Source: Calliopum simillimum
Taxonomy: Eukaryota > Arthropoda > Insecta > Diptera > Lauxaniidae
Direction of reading: 5' to 3'
DNA length: 64,000 nt
Assembly (NCBI GenBank): GCA_951812925.1
Contig: OX638370.1
Span: 121,348,897 to 121,412,896, forward strand
Part shown: positions 1 through 10,610 of the stretch, piece by piece
How the letters are laid out: each line of letters starts with the position of its first letter
Position numbering within the stretch: the stretch's first letter is position 1
Made by a program: the position numbers and the translations under genes
The notes under the pieces: model-generated
What the model was told of the DNA's origin: nothing
Database searches by the model: none
What the model saw: the letters and a program-made list of their open reading frames with translations, nothing else

Positions 1-330
1 GTCAGTCCTTTATGGTCTAAGGTCCATAATCTATATTCCATGATCTGCCCTTTATAGCCTGTGGTCCATAATATATGGTCTATGATCTGTCCTTTATAGT
101 GTATGGTCCATTACCTAATATTGTTGTCGAATAAAATAAAAAACTACACAGTTCAGTATGCGTCCATAAGAACCGGGATAATTCCAGGACATACATAAAA
201 ATCTGTGATATTTCCGAAACATTTTTGAATACGCGACGAGGGCAAAATCCAAGACTGTTCCGCAAAAACCGGAATAATTGGCCACCCTAAATTTATTAAG
301 TGTAATTGATTTCAACTTTCGTCAGGCTTA
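1..330. repeat. Minisatellite plus repeat module, copy 1
   Basis: Positions 1-115 hold imperfect tandem units of about 45 bp built from the phrases 'ggtctatgatctgtcc' and 'ggtccataatatatgg'. Positions 115-300 continue with an AAATAAAA stretch, then a module containing 'cgacgagggcaaaatcc' and 'ccggaataattggccaccc'. The same order (minisatellite, AAATAAAA stretch, then a 'gacgagagggcaaaat' module) recurs at 22130-22850, so both are copies of one dispersed repeat. A short piece of the minisatellite is also at 20570-20635. I see no coding sequence; the two short minus-strand reading frames here are not supported. Confidence 0.7.
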
Positions 331-573
331 TAAAGGCTTCCAACCAGAATGGATCGTTTCACCCAGAAATCTCTCTATCAAGTTAAAGTGGTGGTTAACA
401 GCAGTCAGTTGACTGTTTACAGATAGAGCTTTATTTGCAGTTCCCTAATTCGCTGATACCATTACAATCAACTTCTTTCAGTCGGATCGCAGTTTTAAAG
501 ACTACTCATTTTGCATGCAGGTAAGTCGATAAGTAGCATGTTAAGTTTTACATTTAATGATTCTGCTGATGTA

Positions 574-1918
574 ATTACCGAAAAAAGGTGACCTAAGCGA
601 GTGCCGAAACTATAGAGGCATCACCTTGCTCTCAGTTCCATCAAAAGTACTGACGAAAGTGCTTCTGAGCAGGGTAAGCGAAAAACTTGATTCAGCCATT
701 CGAAAGCAGCAAGCAGGATTCCGGCGAAACAGATCATGCGTGGATCAAATCAACACGCTCAGAATAATTGTCGAACAATCATGCGAGTGGCGTGCTGCAC
801 TTCAACTTGTCTTCGTTGACTATAGCACTGCCTTTGACAGTGTCTCCCGAGAAAACATCTGGGCGTCACTGCAACGAAGAGGTATTGCCGCAAAGGCCAT
901 AAACTTAGTACGTGCACAATATGAAGGCTTTAAATGCAGTGTGTTACACAACGGGTTGTTGTCACCGACATTCACCACTAATTCAGGCGTACGGCAGGGG
1001 TGTTTACTATCACCATCACTCTTCCTTATCGTTCTTGATGATATCCTAGATAAAGCTCTTAATAAGGCCAAAAGGGGTATTCAATGGAACTTTACCGAAC
1101 ATCTGGAAGATCTCGACTACGCTGACGACATCTGCCTCTTATCGTCCAAACATTCAGATATGCAAAGCAAAATTGAAGACCTTGTCTTGGAATCACAAAA
1201 GGCCGGCCTAAAAATCAACGTATCCAAGACTAAAAGCATGAAGCTAAACGCAAGCAATGACATGACGTTTAAAGCTGGCAGTGATGACATCGGAAACGTC
1301 GATAGCTTCACGTATCTAGGCAGCATTATCTCCATGGATGGTGGAGCAAAAGAGGATATCAACTCAAGAATAGCAAAAGCAAAAGGCGCGTTTGCTCAAC
1401 TGAACAAAATATGGTCTTCATCCGTTATATCCACCAAAACGAGAGTGCGCATTTTTGATTCGAATGTGAAATCGGTTTTGTTATATGGATGCGAAACATG
1501 GCTTGTTACTGAACAACTAACAAACAAGCTGCAAGTATTCGTCAACAAATGCTTAAGGCGTATATTAAAGGTTTGGTGGCCTCGCACTATATCAAATGCC
1601 GAGCTACATCAAAAATGCAAACAGAAGGCTATAGCAAACGAGATCAAGCTGCGCAAATGGGGATGGATTGGTCACACTCTCCGGAAACCACACAGCGAAG
1701 TTTGTCGCCAGGCCCTTGAGTGGAATCCACAAGGCAGTAGAGGACGTGGTAGACCCAAAACCAACTGGAAAAGGTCGTTGGAAAAGGAAATCCAAGAATC
1801 GGGAAAATCGTGGCAAGAGATCAAAGTCATCGCAAGGGATCGTGACAAATGGAGAGATTTCATATTGGCCCTATGCTCCTCCTAGGAGTTAAAGGAGAAT
1901 ACATACATACATACATAC
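574..1918 (+). mobile_element. 5'-truncated RTE-like non-LTR retrotransposon
   Basis: The element is bounded by a 14-bp direct repeat, ATTCTGCTGATGTA, at 560-573 and 1919-1932, which I read as the target-site duplication. It begins inside the reverse transcriptase coding region and ends, after the stop codon, in a (ACAT)n microsatellite tail at about 1898-1918. Loss of the 5' end, a short tandem-repeat tail and a perfect target-site duplication are the hallmarks of target-primed reverse transcription. The open reading frame across the retained part and the perfect duplication indicate a recent insertion. The RTE assignment rests on the tail type and on the C-terminal sequence style; a CR1-like or related LINE clade is the alternative. 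Confidence 0.88.
575..1885 (+). CDS. Reverse transcriptase (truncated, non-LTR retrotransposon)
   Basis: An open frame of 436 codons after the element's 5' breakpoint encodes the central and C-terminal part of a LINE reverse transcriptase. In order: LPKKGDLSE and NYRGITLLSV (RT block 1), QAGFRRNRSCVDQI (block 2), VDYSTAFDSV with the first catalytic Asp, SGVRQGCLLSP, and the catalytic YADD box at about 1119-1130. Then comes a thumb region and a C-terminal tail rich in Trp and basic residues (RKWGWIGHTLRKP, GRGRPKTNW) ending ALCSS. The apurinic-type endonuclease domain and the start codon are missing, so the protein cannot act on its own. No internal stop or frameshift is seen. There is no native promoter. 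Confidence 0.87.
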   Translation, partial: LPKKGDLSECRNYRGITLLSVPSKVLTKVLLSRVSEKLDSAIRKQQAGFRRNRSCVDQINTLRIIVEQSCEWRAALQLVFVDYSTAFDSVSRENIWASLQRRGIAAKAINLVRAQYEGFKCSVLHNGLLSPTFTTNSGVRQGCLLSPSLFLIVLDDILDKALNKAKRGIQWNFTEHLEDLDYADDICLLSSKHSDMQSKIEDLVLESQKAGLKINVSKTKSMKLNASNDMTFKAGSDDIGNVDSFTYLGSIISMDGGAKEDINSRIAKAKGAFAQLNKIWSSSVISTKTRVRIFDSNVKSVLLYGCETWLVTEQLTNKLQVFVNKCLRRILKVWWPRTISNAELHQKCKQKAIANEIKLRKWGWIGHTLRKPHSEVCRQALEWNPQGSRGRGRPKTNWKRSLEKEIQESGKSWQEIKVIARDRDKWRDFILALCSS

Positions 1919-2250
1919 ATTCTGCTGATGTAGTTTTTAGAGCAGCCGTAATGCTCAAGTATATAAGTCGTTGAAATTTTTCTAATGGTTTTAAGAGAAA
2001 GAGAAACCGCGTTCCACCAGACAAATTCTCCATATAAAAATATTGGCCAGCCAACTTGGTAAAATATGCGAAAAGTTTTGAAAAATTTTTTTTGGAGAGA
2101 TGTCGAAAAACTTTTTACAATCTGGAAAAATTCAAGGAATGGCAAATAAAACATTTAAAAAAGATTAATAGAAAGCTGTCCGTGAGATATAAGTTTTGCG
2201 AAGCAGACTGAAATTCTGTGAGACAGTTTTCTAACTTCAAAAGAAGACTA

Positions 2251-2511
2251 ATTGAGGAGTGATTTTTCAAAAGGGCTTATAACCAAAACGAAGCAAAAGT
2301 AATGTCATAATATTAACTGCCTGATACTTTGTTATAAATTAATAAAATTGGGTTCTGTTTTTATGAAAAGTTTACGTGATGGCGTGAAATTTATGACGTT
2401 TAGTTAAAAAAATCATATTTATCCACTAACCGACTATTATGCAAATAAAACATATGACATTACTTTTGCCTCGTTTTGGTTATAAGCCCTTTTGAAAAAT
2501 CACTCCTCAAT
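2251..2511. mobile_element. MITE with ~57-bp terminal inverted repeats
   Basis: The left end reads ATTGAGGAGTGATTTTTCAA, continuing through AAAGGGCTTATAACCAAAACG to about 2307. The right end (2455-2511) is its near-perfect reverse complement. The 150-bp centre is AT-rich and non-coding. A diverged partial copy of the central part lies at about 58600-58725 (shared phrases 'gttataaat', 'gggctctgt/gggttctgt', 'gaaaagttta'). Confidence 0.8.
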
Positions 2512-4795
2512 TTGTCTATAACATATAAATGTTTGAACATCTAAAATCAGTACAAAATTCGTTAAAAAACTTAATTAATTAACGGATGTTGTTCTGTTTC
2601 AAATTGGAGCTGTGCAAAATTAATGACTGTACTCAATTGTTAAATGGATGTTTTCTCAAACGAGGTACAGAAATAACAATTAAGTCGTCGCTCTGGTATA
2701 TTGTTGCTTTAGTAATTAGTTTCTGTGCTTATCTGCTGATTTTAAAAACACTTGCTTTAATTACCGACTCAAGTGCAAAGTATGAATGTGCAGAGTACAA
2801 CAGCTTTTTTCTGCATTTTCTAATTTGTATTTGATTTCCTTTTCCAATTCGAATTATCTATCATACGTATGGAAATGCTAGATGATTTGTTGGGAAATCA
2901 TATAAATCATACAAATGCAATAAAATCTGGAACATTTCTTTAGCGCAATAAGCATATATAGTGAAGTGCAGCAAGAGTTTTAGCTCATAACCCAGTTAAA
3001 CGCATGTGTCACTCATTTAACTTATTTCACTGTTGGGATACTTGTCCTTAACGCAAACAGTTTTAAGCTGTATCAAAACTTTCAAATTCTTTTTTTTTTT
3101 TTAACGTAACTTTGGAGCAATTTTCGTCAAAGCAGGTGAGATTTTTAAATGTACAAAAAACAAAAATTTAAAAGTGGAGTTTCTTATAAATATGATATAT
3201 GATGTGCGTATAGGCTAATTTTCTTGTCAGAACAATTAAGCATTATGAAAATATATTATCTTGTTTTAGAGAACCTAAAACTAACTATCGGCAATTATTT
3301 TATAATGAAGCAATTAACAAAAAAACAGATAAAAAAATAAATATTAAATAGAAAAACGCAAATCACAATTTTAAATCATTTCTTCTATTTGGGTCAAGTT
3401 TAGCGCTGAACTTGTGCTTCATTATGTCTCTATTTTTTCTCCATTTCTTATGCTTTTCGTCTTTGATGTCAAAATAGCTATTATTCCATTATATTCTTTT
3501 GTCGAAAAACTAAAATTTGTACAAATGTTCTGGCAATATTTTCTTCCAACTTTTTAAGAAAAGAACAAACAAAAAAAAAAATCTTTCATTCTTTCCGGTA
3601 TATTTGTTTGATTTTGGCATAAAGAAAACATGATGAGCGCCATGTTGTCAAAATGACTGACATCGTGACACCTTTACTTCAAAAGTAGATGTACTTAGCT
3701 GCGAACAAAACAAACTGTTACAGTTGTTCGGCGTTGAACTTTTGTGCAAAAAGACTTAAGCAACAAACTTGTTGGTATGAAATGCATTAAAAAGCCTATA
3801 ATGTTGTTTGAAATAAAGTGATACCTTTAATTTGCTAAAAATTAATATAGTAAGCATACAGCCTAATTTTTTTGCATAAAATCAAAACTGTTTTCATAAC
3901 TGATAAGAAACTGTTTTACGGTTTTTGTTTTGGTTTTGGTTTTTTACTATAAATTGCTATAAACCTCTTGATTAATGATTGAAATTTTCTATAAAAAACT
4001 TTATAACAAATTTGCTTTTTCTTTTTTTCATTTTATTAAAGAGTTGCTTGTTTTGTTTTGTACGTGGTTTAGCCGTATTATAACTGTGAAATAGTCAGCA
4101 AACTTTCTGCATTTATTTTTTTTAATTTGTGATAAAGTTCCATATAATAATCACGCAAAAAATATCATTCACATCTATTGTCGGATGTGACATAATAATA
4201 ATAACAGTTACAAATACTTATACTGATGGATGAAAATTTTGGAGCAGAATATCATAAAAAAAAAAAATTTCCACAATCAGAAAATACGGACGGCTAAAAT
4301 GTTAGTAGTATGCCTATTTGATTGCCCATATGTCTGGAGTTGTGATTTTGTTTGCCCCATCCATTTTCGTAAAATAGAGTTTAAAAAAAAAATATTTCAA
4401 AAAAATATTAGGAATGTGTTCTGAAAAAAAAACCCAGCCGGTTTCCGATTGAAGCTTAAAAACGGACTATAAAATGGCATATCGCCCGTAACTTCTAAAC
4501 TAATTATTTTTTCGGTGATGTCATCAAGACAATTTTTTGTTGAAAATCACTATAACAACATTATTTTCTTAGAAGGTTTGAGTCCATAAATGCAATTTAT
4601 TGCAAGTTTTGTTCCAAAAATAGAAATTTTTAAGAAGAAAAAAATAGTTCGTACCACTTTATTTCTAGTAAATTTTACTACAATTTCAAGTCAAAATAGT
4701 GACAATTCCCCAATAAAATAAATTCCATATTACTGAGTTAGGAAATTCGGAAAATTCGAATAACCTGTATACGTATAAAGTTATTTTTTTTAAAA
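2512..4795. other. AT-rich intergenic sequence, nothing recognised
   Basis: Homopolymer runs and short reading frames only. The longest frame (2586-2834, 82 codons) has no recognisable motif or nearby splice context, so I do not call a gene. Confidence 0.6.
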
Positions 4796-4814
4796 AAGTT
4801 AAGTGATATTTACC

Positions 4815-4895
4815 TTACTGTGAAGATAAAAAAAAGTACTGCTTGCACTAGGATTCGAACCGGAGTCCGTCCGTGTGACAGAAATAAACGTATTA
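4815..4895 (-). other. Possible tRNA-like (B-box) remnant
   Basis: On the minus strand a perfect B-box consensus GGTTCGAATCC (complement at 4851-4861) is followed about 20 nt later by a run of eight T. This resembles the 3' half of a tRNA gene or tRNA-derived SINE with a Pol III terminator. No convincing A box or acceptor stem is seen, so this may be chance. Confidence 0.25.
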
Positions 4896-5177
4896 TACGT
4901 ATTGCATATAACGAAGAGGTATAAAATTTGTATTTACATATATTAAACATATGTCTTCCAAACATAAATATTTTTACTAGAATTATAAAGTAAAAATGGT
5001 TACATATTTTTTTTCTGCCGGAAAGCATAATCGTATAGTATAGGAAAATGTAAGCAATTTCACTTTATTTTATTTATAAATATCACTTTGTGAAACCATC
5101 CAATATAGATCATAAATAAAACTTTAAATAAGATTTTTTTTTTAAATCAATCTAAGTTGACTGAAGATGAAAAAGTT

Positions 5178-5317
5178 GAGATGTAGTACGATTCATTCCG
5201 AGTATTTTTGAGAGCTTAATGAAGTAAAAACCAAGCTTGATGCGGTTTGATGCCGTTTTTATTTTATTAAGATCTTAAAAATACTCGGAATGAATCGTAC
5301 GACATCTCAAATTTTTT
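5178..5317. repeat. Hairpin element, ~45-bp arms
   Basis: TTGAGATGTAGTACGATTCA and the following 25 bases (to about 5225) are repeated in inverted orientation at 5268-5317, with a loop of about 45 bp. Consistent with a small MITE or foldback fragment. Non-coding. Confidence 0.7.
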
Positions 5318-5522
5318 ACCTTGAATCAAAGTATAAAAAAAAAATAATATCTGATACTTAACATTAGATATACATATATTGTTTTTTTAGGTAAAATACG
5401 CAAAGGAAACGTATTTTCGAAATTCCACTCCACTGTAAAATTTTAAAACCACGTTTTGGAAAAAACTTGTTGTTCAAAGGTCATAGTAAAATCAGGAATT
5501 AGAAAATTTTTTTCTAAATACA

Positions 5523-5595
5523 TTAACCCATTATATCCTGTTTTTGTGGGTCTGTTTGACCCCTTTTAAAAGAAAAAAAGGTTATAATGGGTTAA
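5523..5595. mobile_element. 65-bp TTAA-flanked mini-hairpin
   Basis: TTAA at 5523-5526 and 5592-5595 flanks a 65-bp segment whose ends are CCCATTATA and TATAATGGG. TTAA duplication with TIRs beginning CCC is the signature of the piggyBac superfamily, here reduced to little more than the ends. The tiny size makes a chance palindrome possible. Confidence 0.5.
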
Positions 5596-5599
5596 AATG

Positions 5600-8500
5600 T
5601 TATTACGGAAAATTTTATTAAGGGCCACCGAAGATAAGAAATGCTTAAAACTTAAGAATAATACGTCTTTTTAAGAAAAGGGCAAAAATTACCCAAATGT
5701 GGGGGTTAAAGTTTTCTACAAAAATATTCCTCGAAATATACTGCAAAAGTTTTCGGAAGATGTAATATACCTCAGATGAAAGGATCATAAAATTTAGTAT
5801 GCCGAGAGAACTTCAAAGACCGATTAAATAAATTCGACCTGATCAAGAAAATCGGGAAGACACGTATAACTTATTTCTTAGCGATATTTTTAGAATATAT
5901 TGAATTTTGTAATTTCTGCAAAATTGTGTCGAACTGGATTTAATCTTTTATGAACAATAAGTACTTTTTTGTGTTATATTCTCACATTTGGTTAGACTTT
6001 GACTTAAAACATGTATTAAATCAAACTAAAGTCACTTCAAAGTTCTATTAAACTTCTTGACGTGTTGAATAATAAATTACTGCTACCATGTCATTTCAGA
6101 AAGTACTTATTTAAAGTAACTACTACTGCCTTAGCAAAATATTGCACAATGCAATTTACCCCATTTTCGCTACATTTTACCACAATTACGTTGGTCTTAT
6201 CGCTATTGTCGTAAAGCAGATTGTTCTCACGGAAATAATAAAAAACCCATAGTTAGTACGTAAGTCTTTTTCAGCATGTACGATTTGTTACTATTAAAAT
6301 TTCAACATAATATGAAGCGCCCTCAACATAATGTTTCTCCACACACATTTTGCACAAATGTTTTAAAGTTCTAACGGTGATGGCAGCCTATTGTTTGAAA
6401 TTTAAATGGCTTTATTCTCACAATAACAAATTATTTTTCCCCTACTTCTTGTTAGATAAAACCATATTCACTGGATTTGATGTCATTTATTTATTTTTTT
6501 TACATTAAAAGTAGCAAAACTGTGCAAATCTACTTGAATAAAAAGAACTTCTTACATCTTGGATAAAATTAATGTGATTAAGTAATAATCATTATAAAAA
6601 ATATATAATTTATAAAAAAAAACTTGTTTAAAATTTAAGGTGCGGGCAGTTAAATTGGTTTTTATACTATCACCTTATAAATCAACTTGAAAAATGAATT
6701 GAAATATAATATGCGAGTATGTACTATAGGTATGTACTTCCCTTTTAGAGAAATCTTCTTTTATATAAATTATTTGGATGTCATCTTTTTACGCAAGTTC
6801 TTTTTAAACTTGAAATTAGAGAGTTTCCGAAAAAAGAGTACAAAGTTTTTACCCAAAAGTGCGGTTTTAAAAATATAACGATTTATTTAAAAAATTTAAA
6901 AAAATCAAGATGCAGGAAAGCCCAACTAATTTTCTTTCTTCAAACCTTTTTTTATTAGAAAACACAAATATGGACTCAGGAAATTTCGTTGAATGGTTTT
7001 GAGTGCTCACCGACGATTTGTCCAGTAATCTTCATTTCTGTTAATTCCAAGGAAAACCAAAATCTTTCGTAAAACCAATTTTCTCGACGAGTTTTGAAAC
7101 GCTGTTATTCTGATACGAAGAAGAATGGAATAACATCGTATGAGAAGTCGTGAATCATGGTTAACTTTTGTTACTTTTGATTCCTTTTTAATTTTATCCA
7201 AAAAAATTTTAAGTTTATTCCATTTTTTTTATATTTATTTTTGGTTTTATTTTTATGTACAAAGGCGGTTTGATAAGTTCGATGACCTTTTGAAGAAAAT
7301 ATATTTTTTTTCAGGAAAAAGCATTGTATTTCTCAACAGAGTCTTCCTTTAGCTTTTACAATTTTTATATTCCTTCCAAATGACAGGTTTTGGTCCTCAA
7401 AATATGAGTTTTTTCTTAACATGACCGAAACCCGTTACCGCTCAGCCATTTTTAAGATTTGGAAAGAGGGAAATAGCCGCAGAGGCTAAGTCTAGAAAAT
7501 TTGCTTGATGATGTAGCAGTTCGTAGCCCAATTTATGAGTTTTTATCACGTTGACTACAAACGTGTGTTCTAGGCCGGGTCGGTCTGCATACAAAAAAAA
7601 AAAAACCGCTCCTTATATGAAAGCTTAGCTCGAGAGTATCAAGGAAGCAAGAAAAAAATTTTCATTTTTTTCGACCACTCTAAAACAGCCAAAATGGTAT
7701 TTTTTCCATAACTTCGGCAGATGATGTACAATGTCTAAAACTTATGCATCGTTATAAAGGAGTTAATTTTCTCTTGCTGTTTGGACCTCCAAGGTCATGT
7801 TTGACTAGTACGACCTAGTTTAGCTGGGTCGGATTGTTAAAAAAAAGTTGGTGTGAAAAAATTTTTGTTTAATAGTGTGTTTTTTATAAAAAGAACACTT
7901 AAAAATTAATAGGAGAAGTAATTTACAAAGTTTGGTGTAAGCTTTAAATTTCTAAAAAACTGTCTTCCTATGAAAATCACAAAAACCGTCAACTTTTAAC
8001 ATCAAATGGTACTAGAACAAAGTACTCCAGCATTATTTATATCAGATGCCGGAAATACATTATTGCCAAAGTTGACCTAAGTCGGTCACATAAAAACTTT
8101 CAGCTGATGCTCTTGGCATGTTTTATATGTATAAAAAAGATTTCATAGTAAACACCTGGCTATATACTCGCATTTTTATTTTTCTCCAGGTTTTTTCGGG
8201 AAACATGTTGACTTCAGCAAAAAATATTTGGATATCATCCAAGTAATAACAACTCTTTAATTAATATGAAGATCGCTATACGTGTCGAACACACTGCATT
8301 TTCTAATCATTTTTTCAGCACGTACCAATGCAGTACCATTTTTTATTTTCGTTCTTAAACTGAATCGACGCGACTTTAAAGATTATAAAAAATAAATTCA
8401 CATAATGCATTGCTAACAAAAAGCCAGTATCTATTTATAAACAATGCAAAAATTATAAATAAAAGAGATATAACAATGCAAATACCGTGAGTTCTCTTTG

Positions 8501-8755
8501 CTGACTCACAAAAAATAAATTATAATTAATAACAATTGTAGCGAAATGCGAATTATATTTAATATCATAAAGAATAATCTAACAAAATTATGGCAAACAT
8601 ATTTAAAAACTCATTTTAAAATGATGTCAACCCAAACGAGGTAGTTAAAATGTTACAAACAAAACATGTTTTATTTAAAAAAAAAAAAAAGATGATGATA
8701 AATTAAACGCAGTTAAGAATCAAATAAAAATAAATGAAAGAGTTACTTTAAAAAT
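5600..8755. other. AT-rich intergenic sequence, nothing recognised
   Basis: Only short reading frames (at most 70 codons) without motifs. 7565-7840 contains the phrases 'ggccgggtcggtctgcatac' and 'gctgggtcggattg', vaguely like the ends of the 61081-61947 element, but I could not define an element. Confidence 0.55.
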
Positions 8756-8759
8756 AATA

Positions 8760-8882
8760 TATTATATTAAATTTTATTTCGTTGAAAAATTTAAAAATAA
8801 AAAATTATAATAAAAATATATATAAAAAATATAATAAAAATATATATAAAAAATATAACAAATATATAAAAATATAATAAAA
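8760..8882. repeat. AT-only tandem repeat
   Basis: Imperfect repeats of about 26 bp of the form 'tataaaaaatataataaaaa'. Simple-sequence DNA abutting the tRNA-Thr-like pseudogene. Confidence 0.6.
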
Positions 8883-8888
8883 ATGTTT

Positions 8889-8947
8889 TGCCTCCTGTGA
8901 GGATTGAACTCACGACCATTGGCTTACAAATCCAGTGCTAAATAGGC
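8889..8947 (-). pseudogene. tRNA-Thr(UGU)-like pseudogene, D-arm deleted
   Basis: Read on the minus strand, the 3' half is an intact T arm (GTGAG, loop TTCAATC, CTCAC) followed by the acceptor strand AGGAGGC and a discriminator A. Upstream are AGCACTGG and an anticodon-loop-like TTTGTAA containing TGT, as in tRNA-Thr(UGU). The 5' acceptor strand GCCTATT pairs only partly with AGGAGGC. Most of the D arm is absent, giving 59 nt against the usual 72 or so. It looks like a decayed tRNA gene or a tRNA-derived repeat and is unlikely to be functional. Confidence 0.65.
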
Positions 8948-8959
8948 TTTGTGGCTTCG

Positions 8960-10605
8960 CGAGAAATGTACTATAAAATGTACTACATATAAAAAAGTTG
9001 AAAAGTTCAAGTATATTTATAAGCACATATACGAACTTGAAAAATTTTTATAAAAAATTACGCCAGTCACACCCACATTTTCAAAAACAAAACAAAAATT
9101 ACATGAAAATTTAATTATAGGGTAAAAAAAATTACAGAGGAAACAATTGGAAAAAGTTACCATTTAAGTGATTACTCAGGCTATGACTACGAAGCTCATG
9201 TTGGGAGCGACAATTATTTTTATAAACAAAAACACAACAACAATCTATGTAACGCACAGGTGGTAAACAATGATTGCTTAAAAAGAACACCAAGACGACA
9301 GTGACAACTTGACAAGTTTGGGCTGAAGTTAAAAAATATAATCTTGAAGCAGCCCCACATTCATTAAATGATGAACAATGTCTGTGTAATCAATGAAAGA
9401 ATCATTAATTCACCAACTTACAACAATTTGAAAAACAACAATGTTTTTTTTGAGTGGGTTCGTGTCATCACCAAAACACCAAATCTGTTGTTTGACATGT
9501 GTTGATGACTACGATCATTTTGCTAGTGCGTATAAATAAGGTTACCAGCTGCTGTTGAATTTTAAAGAAATATCAAAATTCTTAAAATAAGTAAGACATA
9601 TATACCATACATATAAGTATGTAGTATGCAGATGATTTTTCATTTTTTATTACGCTTATTTTGACAACTTTAATCTATTTCAACCATTTAAGGACTCCGA
9701 AAAGGATTTTTATTTACTGATTTTCGTAAAAAATTTGCTATTTTCAAGAGTAGTCCTTATAAGGATCGTTATATGAAAATCGCGCATAAAATTGTTATTT
9801 GTTAACGTTGGCAACTCTACCTAGGTACTAAGGAATACATTCATCTACATACTTACATCGAAAAATTATTCAAATGGCATTTTCTCTCAAATTTGAGTAG
9901 GTAGCACAAAAATACTTTGGAAAAAATCATCATTTAATTTATTCACTTTGAAATCTTAACCACGCAACGACGATCGAATCGCTACCAATGTTAATGTGAG
10001 ATATGTTGCGGCACAGCGCGTTGTTAACAGACAACAACGCAGCAACAACAGCGGCAGCAAATAACACCAGTTGAACTCAAACGACTGACTACATGACCTG
10101 GCTGCTGCCTGCATCTTGTTGGTTGTTGTATTTATTTGAACATAAGTAAATGGTGCAAAGGTCTCATGGTCTTGGCCTGACTGCAGCTACTTAAGTTCGA
10201 GAGCGCATTACGGACTTAAAAATAACGAGTATTCACGCAACATTTGCGGCTGTTGAAGCGAGAAATTGTTATTACCAAGCGTGGCTCGCGTTTTTGTTTT
10301 TGCTTCATACTAGAAACAAAAATACATTAGGGCTTGAACTTTAAGAGGTCGTAGGGTAGTTCAGGCATTATTTCATAGAGTGTTAAAGTTGTTTACTATG
10401 AAAAATACATTGTTTTTTATGTTAATTTGTATGCTGACACGTTAGGTTCATTGTAATAAGGCCAATAACAAAGTAATGAATGCCTCAAGATAACCACAGG
10501 TGGTGAAAAAGTTTGGGAAGATAATGCCAAATTCTAAAACATGACGTTGTGTACCAATTTAAAGTCAAATTCTTTTCAACGTTTTTCAACTTTTGCGGGT
10601 TTTGC
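8960..10605. other. Intergenic sequence, no gene recognised
   Basis: No supported coding sequence. About 9960-10290 is less AT-rich, with CAA/CAG-type runs ('acaacaacgcagcaac') of the kind seen in fly promoters and 5' UTRs, but no exon can be defined. Confidence 0.5.
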
Positions 10606-10610
10606 CCTGC

